Positions 60,575 to 64,000 of a stretch of 64,000 nucleotides of DNA are shown here, piece by piece. Position 1 is the first letter of the stretch, and the number at the start of each line of letters is the position of its first letter. Source of the stretch: JAWVFM01 sp038237625 (GTDB lineage: Bacteria; Actinomycetota; Thermoleophilia; Solirubrobacterales; 70-9). Location of the stretch: the NCBI GenBank assembly GCA_038237625.1, contig JBBRYM010000012.1, positions 31,620 to 95,619 on the forward strand, written 5' to 3'. The notes beneath the pieces are model-generated. The model made no database searches, was not told where the DNA came from, and saw only the letters and a list, made by a program, of their open reading frames with translations. Position numbers and translations under genes: made by a program.

Positions 60575-61909
60575 ATGCATTGGCTTAGTCCGGGAGACAA
60601 CTCCTGGCAGATGACCGCAGCCACCCTCGTCGGCCTGATGAGCCTGCCTGGACTCGTCGTCCTCTACGGCGGCGTGATGCAAAAGAGATGGTCGGTGAAC
60701 TCGATGATGATGGCGTTCATCGCCTTCGCCATCGTCCTCGTCGCCTGGTTTCTCTACGGGTTCAAGATGGGCTTCGGCGGCCCGGTCCATATCTTCGGGG
60801 CCGACGGCGCGAGCTTCTTCGGGAACTTCGTCGGCAAGCCGGGGCCGATTCTCGACAGCTCAGCGCTGCTTCACCAGGGAACGATTCCCGAGTTGGGTGA
60901 CCTCGGCAAGCTCGCGTTCCCGCAGTCGACTCTGGCGTACTTCCAGTTCGTCTTCGCGGCGATCACGCCGATCCTGATGCTGGGCTCTGTTCTGGGCCGC
61001 ATCAACTTCAAGGCGTGGATCCCGTTCGTCCTGATCTGGATCAGCGTCGTGTACGTGGTCAACGCCTTCCTGATCTGGGGCGGTGGCTACTTCGCCCAGC
61101 ACGGCGCGCTCGACTTCTCGGGTGGTTACGTGATCCATCTCGCCGCGGGCGTGTCCGGCTTCGTCGCTGCCGCGGTGATCGGTCCGCGCCTCCAGCGCGA
61201 CCGCGAGATCGACGCGCCTAACAACCTGGCGATGGTTGCCGTCGGCGCCGGCCTGCTCTGGATGGGCTGGAACGGCTTCAACGGGGGCGACCCCTACCTG
61301 GCCAACGCCGACGCGTCGGCAGCGATCGTCAACACCAACCTCTGCGCGGCGATCGCGTTCCTCTCGTGGGTCGGCCTGGACTACGCCACGGGGCGTAAAC
61401 CGAGCCTCATCGGATCGGTCAACGGGATGATCACGGGACTCGTGGCCATCACCCCGGCGGCCGGCTTCGTCAACGGCTGGGGCGCGATCGCGATCGGGCT
61501 GATCGCAACCACGGTGGTGTACCTCGCGTACAACTACCTAAGCCGCGTGGCTCCGTTCCGGAATGTCGACGACACCCTGGGCGTGGTTTACACCCACGGG
61601 TTCGCCGGATTGCTGGGCGGCCTGCTGACGGGCGTGTTCGCCAACTCGGCGATGGTCACCGCGTTCGGCTCGTCAGCATCGGGGCTCATCTTCGGCGGCG
61701 GTTTCACGCTGTTGAAATGGCAGTTCCTCACGGCACTCTGGGTGATCGTGTTCTGCGGGGTGATGACTTTCATCATCCTCAAGCTGATCGCCGTGTTCGT
61801 GCCATTGCGGATGGACGAGAAGGACATGGAGGAGGGCGACATCGCCGTCCACGGTCACGAGGTCTATCCCGCCGACGTCCCGTCGCTGGGCGCGGTGGGC
61901 CAGGCATAG
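60575..61909 (+). CDS. amt: Ammonium transporter (Amt family)
   Basis: Ammonium uptake channel of the inner membrane, 444 aa with about 11 helices. The ammonium-site Asp and first pore His are in A-L-D-F-S-G-G-Y-V-I-H-L-A-A-G; the second pore His is in V-Y-T-H-G-F-A-G-L-L-G-G. G-W-N-G-F-N-G-G and S-L-I-G-S-V-N-G-M-I-T-G-L-V-A-I-T-P also match. The C-terminal tail ends with the D-x-x-x-H-G-H-E-V-Y-P pattern of Amt proteins. No glnK/glnD follows, unlike many actinobacteria. Confidence 0.95.
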   Translation: MHWLSPGDNSWQMTAATLVGLMSLPGLVVLYGGVMQKRWSVNSMMMAFIAFAIVLVAWFLYGFKMGFGGPVHIFGADGASFFGNFVGKPGPILDSSALLHQGTIPELGDLGKLAFPQSTLAYFQFVFAAITPILMLGSVLGRINFKAWIPFVLIWISVVYVVNAFLIWGGGYFAQHGALDFSGGYVIHLAAGVSGFVAAAVIGPRLQRDREIDAPNNLAMVAVGAGLLWMGWNGFNGGDPYLANADASAAIVNTNLCAAIAFLSWVGLDYATGRKPSLIGSVNGMITGLVAITPAAGFVNGWGAIAIGLIATTVVYLAYNYLSRVAPFRNVDDTLGVVYTHGFAGLLGGLLTGVFANSAMVTAFGSSASGLIFGGGFTLLKWQFLTALWVIVFCGVMTFIILKLIAVFVPLRMDEKDMEEGDIAVHGHEVYPADVPSLGAVGQA

Positions 61910-61931
61910 GGCAAAGAGAACGAGTGAAAGC

Positions 61932-61963
61932 CACGGGCCGGGTCCGCGAGGATCCGGCCCGTG
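61932..61963 (+). terminator. Strong hairpin terminator after amt
   Basis: A 10-bp perfect stem CACGGGCCGG/CCGGCCCGTG extends by four more pairs to a GCGA tetraloop, 22 bases after the amt stop. The following bases (TTCGTGT) are only weakly U-rich. The remaining bases to 62160 contain a small TCCACC/GGTGGA hairpin and no gene. Confidence 0.75.
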
Positions 61964-62160
61964 TTCGTGTAGGGATGCGGTTCGCCGGCGAATCGCAGCC
62001 CTCCTGAAATTTAGGCTGATGAGGGACACCAGCACCGGCGGTCTCGAGGGTCCAGGGCGGTTTTCCACCCATACGGTGGATTTCGCGCCCCGCAAGCTGA
62101 CTGCAAACGACTTTCTCGATCCTTCGCGGCTCCCTCCTTTATTGCCTTTTCGCGCCCTCT

Positions 62161-63096
62161 TCAGGCCGCGCTTGGGACGGTGCTGCCCTCCGCGTACTTG
62201 TAGGCCCGCGACACCGTCCTCAGCACGTCGAGCATCGCTTCGGCCGGCGGTGAGCCCCGGCCACGGTGCGTTCCGGCGAGCACCTTGCGGACGGGGCCTC
62301 GCCGTCCAAGCTCTCGAACGACGATGTCCGAACGTACGCTGGTGAGCGCGAGCCGGGGGATCAGCGCGACCCCCACCCCCGCGGCCACCAGCCCCTGGAC
62401 CGTCTGATAGTCGTCGCTTTCGAACGAGATTGTCGGCTCGAACCCGGCCGCCAGGCAGGAGCGGACGACATGGCGCGCGCACGGGCTCGCCGCCGAGGTC
62501 TGGACCCAGGCCTCGCCGCGGAGGTCCTCGAGCTTCAGGTTGCGCTTTTCCGCGAGCGGGTGCCCGGCGGGCAGCGCCAGCCGCATCGGGTCGTCGAGGA
62601 GCTCCACGCGTTGCGCTCCTGACACCAGCCGCCGACCGCCGCCGACGAACTCGAACAGCAGGGCAAGATCGAAGTCGCCCGCGCGAAGGCGTGGGGCGAT
62701 CTCCTCCGGCTCGCCCTCGGCAAGGCTCAGCTCCACCTCAGGGTGGGCGTCACGAAAGGTCGCGACGGCGAGCGGGATGAGGGTCGCTCCGGCGGTGGGA
62801 AACGACGCGATTCGAAGGCGCCCTCGCCGGCCGTCGGCGATCGCGGCGACCTCATCCTCAGCGGCCTCCAGCCGGCTGATGATTCCCTCGGCGTGCTCGA
62901 TCAGCGCGGCGCCGGCCGCGGTGGGGCGGACGCCCCGGCGATCCCGCTCCAGCAGGACGGTCCCGGTCTCCGCCTCGAGGGCGGCGATGGCCTGCGACAC
63001 AGCCGACTGGGTGTAGGAGAGCGAGTCGGCGGCGGCCGAGAACGAGCCGCTGGCGACGACTTCACGAAGGATCTTGAGACGGGGAACGCTAAGCAT
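62161..63096 (-). CDS. LysR-family transcriptional regulator
   Basis: 311 aa. N-terminal winged helix (A-S-G-S-F-S-A-A-A-D-S-L-S-Y-T-Q-S-A-V-S) with the LysR linker helix. Effector-binding domain from about 90: G-R-L-R-I-A-S-F-P-T-A and G-V-G-V-A-L-I-P-R-L-A-L. It is divergent from a universal-stress-like gene, the usual LysR arrangement for its target. The inducer is unknown. Confidence 0.93.
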   Translation of the reverse strand: MLSVPRLKILREVVASGSFSAAADSLSYTQSAVSQAIAALEAETGTVLLERDRRGVRPTAAGAALIEHAEGIISRLEAAEDEVAAIADGRRGRLRIASFPTAGATLIPLAVATFRDAHPEVELSLAEGEPEEIAPRLRAGDFDLALLFEFVGGGRRLVSGAQRVELLDDPMRLALPAGHPLAEKRNLKLEDLRGEAWVQTSAASPCARHVVRSCLAAGFEPTISFESDDYQTVQGLVAAGVGVALIPRLALTSVRSDIVVRELGRRGPVRKVLAGTHRGRGSPPAEAMLDVLRTVSRAYKYAEGSTVPSAA

Positions 63097-63209
63097 TAGC
63101 TGTACTGATTTCCAGCGTTAGTAATAGTACTTGCGCTGATAGCAGGAAAGCGCGACCATGACTTCGAATCATCCAGAAGAAAAGACTTCAACCACTGGAG
63201 GCAAGAGAA
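63097..63209. promoter_or_regulatory. Divergent promoter region of lysR and the stress-protein gene
   Basis: 113 AT-richer bases. AGCGTTA at 63114-63120 and TTGCGCT at 63131-63137 form an imperfect palindrome (AGCG/CGCT ends) with an AT-rich centre, a plausible LysR-type site. CTGGAGGCAAGAGAAATG provides the ribosome site of the plus-strand gene. Confidence 0.45.
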
Positions 63210-63896
63210 ATGGCAGCCAAGATCATCGTTTCCTACGACGGCACCGACAACGACCGCGATGCGCTCGCCCTGGGCAACGCCCTCGCCGCCGCGGGCGGTG
63301 ACCTCGCGCTCGCGTACGTCACGCACACGTCCGCGGCCGACGGCGAAGAGGCTCACGCCAAGGAGCTCCTGCGAAAGGGCGCGCTCGAGATCGACCGCCC
63401 CCAGGTTCCGCAGCACGTCGAGCTGAATGCCAGCACCCCGAACGGCCTGCGCGACCTCGCGACCCGCGAGTCCGCGGACGTCGTCGTCTTCGGCTCCGAG
63501 TACCGGACGGCGGCCGGCTCGGTGGCTCCGGGCACCTCGGCCCAACACCTTCTCGACGGCTCGAAGTTCGCCGTGGCGCTCGCACCGGCTGGCCTGCGCT
63601 CACGCGCCGGCTTTCAGATCCAGAGCATCGGCGTGCTCGCCGAGGCTGGCGACGGCGCCCCGGGCGAGACCGTGGGTGGCCTGGCCGCCTCGCTCGGCGC
63701 GACCGTCACCGAGCCGGGCAACGGTCCCGTCGACCTGTTGGTTGTCGGCTCGCGCGATGGCGCTCCCGAGGGCACCGTCCAGCTGAGCGCCACTGCGGAT
63801 TACGCGATCGAGACGGCTTCGTCGCCGGTTCTCGCGGTCCCGCGCGCCCGGGTGATCGCCTTCGGCGCCGCCCGCGCCGCATCCACCCAGGCGTAG
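63210..63896 (+). CDS. Universal stress protein-like, tandem UspA domains
   Basis: 228 aa. First half: I-I-V-S-Y-D-G-T-D-N-D-R-D-A-L, closing with A-D-V-V-V-F-G-S-E-Y-R-T-A-A-G-S-V-A-P-G-T-S-A-Q-H-L-L, the UspA ATP-loop pattern (G-x2-G-x9-G-S) in modified form. The second half repeats the idea in degenerate form, with V-D-L-L-V-V-G-S-R and S-S-P-V-L-A-V-P. It is probably a nucleotide-binding stress protein. ATG with GGAGG about nine bases upstream. Confidence 0.85.
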   Translation: MAAKIIVSYDGTDNDRDALALGNALAAAGGDLALAYVTHTSAADGEEAHAKELLRKGALEIDRPQVPQHVELNASTPNGLRDLATRESADVVVFGSEYRTAAGSVAPGTSAQHLLDGSKFAVALAPAGLRSRAGFQIQSIGVLAEAGDGAPGETVGGLAASLGATVTEPGNGPVDLLVVGSRDGAPEGTVQLSATADYAIETASSPVLAVPRARVIAFGAARAASTQA

Positions 63897-63922
63897 GCGC
63901 TAGCGCAAGCCAAGCATCCGGA

Positions 63923-63941
63923 GGCGGGGGGGCCCCCCGCC
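63923..63941 (+). terminator. GC-only palindrome after the stress-protein gene
   Basis: GGCGGGGGG/CCCCCCGCC with almost no loop, 27 bases after the stop. It may act as a terminator in a shortened stem form. I see no further gene to the window end. Confidence 0.4.
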
Positions 63942-64000
63942 GCGCGCCCCCGAGCGGGGTATTGGGACCACCCCCACGGCGCGCCGGCGCACCACAGAGA

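Noticed and set aside
63158..63302. Upstream reading frame overlapping the stress-protein start
   Set aside because: It is out of frame, arginine-rich, and has no ribosome site; likely chance.

Overview
The window is a GC-rich actinobacterial chromosome segment, most likely from the class Thermoleophilia (Solirubrobacterales or Gaiellales). This taxon call is an inference from four things: base composition, coenzyme F420 genes, frequent GTG/TTG starts with 4-bp stop/start overlaps, and the tilS-hpt-ftsH-folP-folB-folK-coaX-lysS-clpC gene order known from Actinomycetota. I found about 68 protein genes, nearly all intact. I found no rRNA, tRNA, CRISPR array, prophage or insertion sequence.

Layout. 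Positions 1-12.5 kb hold a minus-strand housekeeping block: clpC (cut by the window edge), an FHA protein, lysS, greA, a dihydrouridine synthase, coaX, the folate genes folK/folB/folP, ftsH, hpt and tilS. One plus-strand glutathione-transferase-like gene interrupts it. Positions 12.5-16.3 kb carry a class III adenylate cyclase with a MerR-type DNA-binding domain, a hairpin-rich non-coding stretch, and a four-gene set: SCP2-like, degenerate PlsC-like and two coiled-coil phasin-like proteins. Positions 16.5-19.9 kb encode a large secreted wall enzyme (lytic transglycosylase + degenerate LytM + M15-like peptidase) and a conserved unknown.

Positions 20-38 kb are rich in acyl-CoA metabolism: a hydroxyacyl-CoA dehydrogenase/enoyl-CoA hydratase fusion, an acyl-CoA dehydrogenase behind a TetR-type operator, a biotin-dependent carboxyltransferase, 3-hydroxybutyryl-CoA dehydrogenase, HMG-CoA lyase, a hotdog thioesterase and an SDR. 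They are interleaved with a methylthioadenosine salvage pair (mtaD plus a phosphorylase), DivIVA, PAP2 and a secreted sulfatase. Positions 38.1-45.5 kb contain F420 functions: npdG-cofD-cofC-cofE as an overlapping plus-strand operon, and fbiC on the opposite strand.

Positions 45.5-53 kb hold an MIP channel, pyrophosphatase, an orphan NMT1/THI5-like lipoprotein, an mntR-mntH manganese unit with a palindromic operator, a YgfZ-like protein and a coiled-coil protein with a PD-(D/E)XK-like core. Positions 53.2-58.9 kb contain crotonyl-CoA carboxylase/reductase and ethylmalonyl-CoA mutase, the two signature enzymes of the ethylmalonyl-CoA pathway, with clpS and several small genes between them. The right end has a GNAT, a zinc-ribbon unknown, an ammonium transporter, and a LysR regulator divergent from a universal-stress-like gene.

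Taken together the region suggests an aerobic heterotroph that degrades fatty and branched-chain acids, can assimilate C2 units through ethylmalonyl-CoA, and uses F420. I did not find a clear new defence or biosynthetic system. The least explained elements are the hairpin array near 13.8-14.1 kb, a roughly 110-nt inverted repeat near 24.8 kb, dispersed GGGGTCTGACCCC-type palindromes, and the phasin/PlsC/SCP2 gene set.
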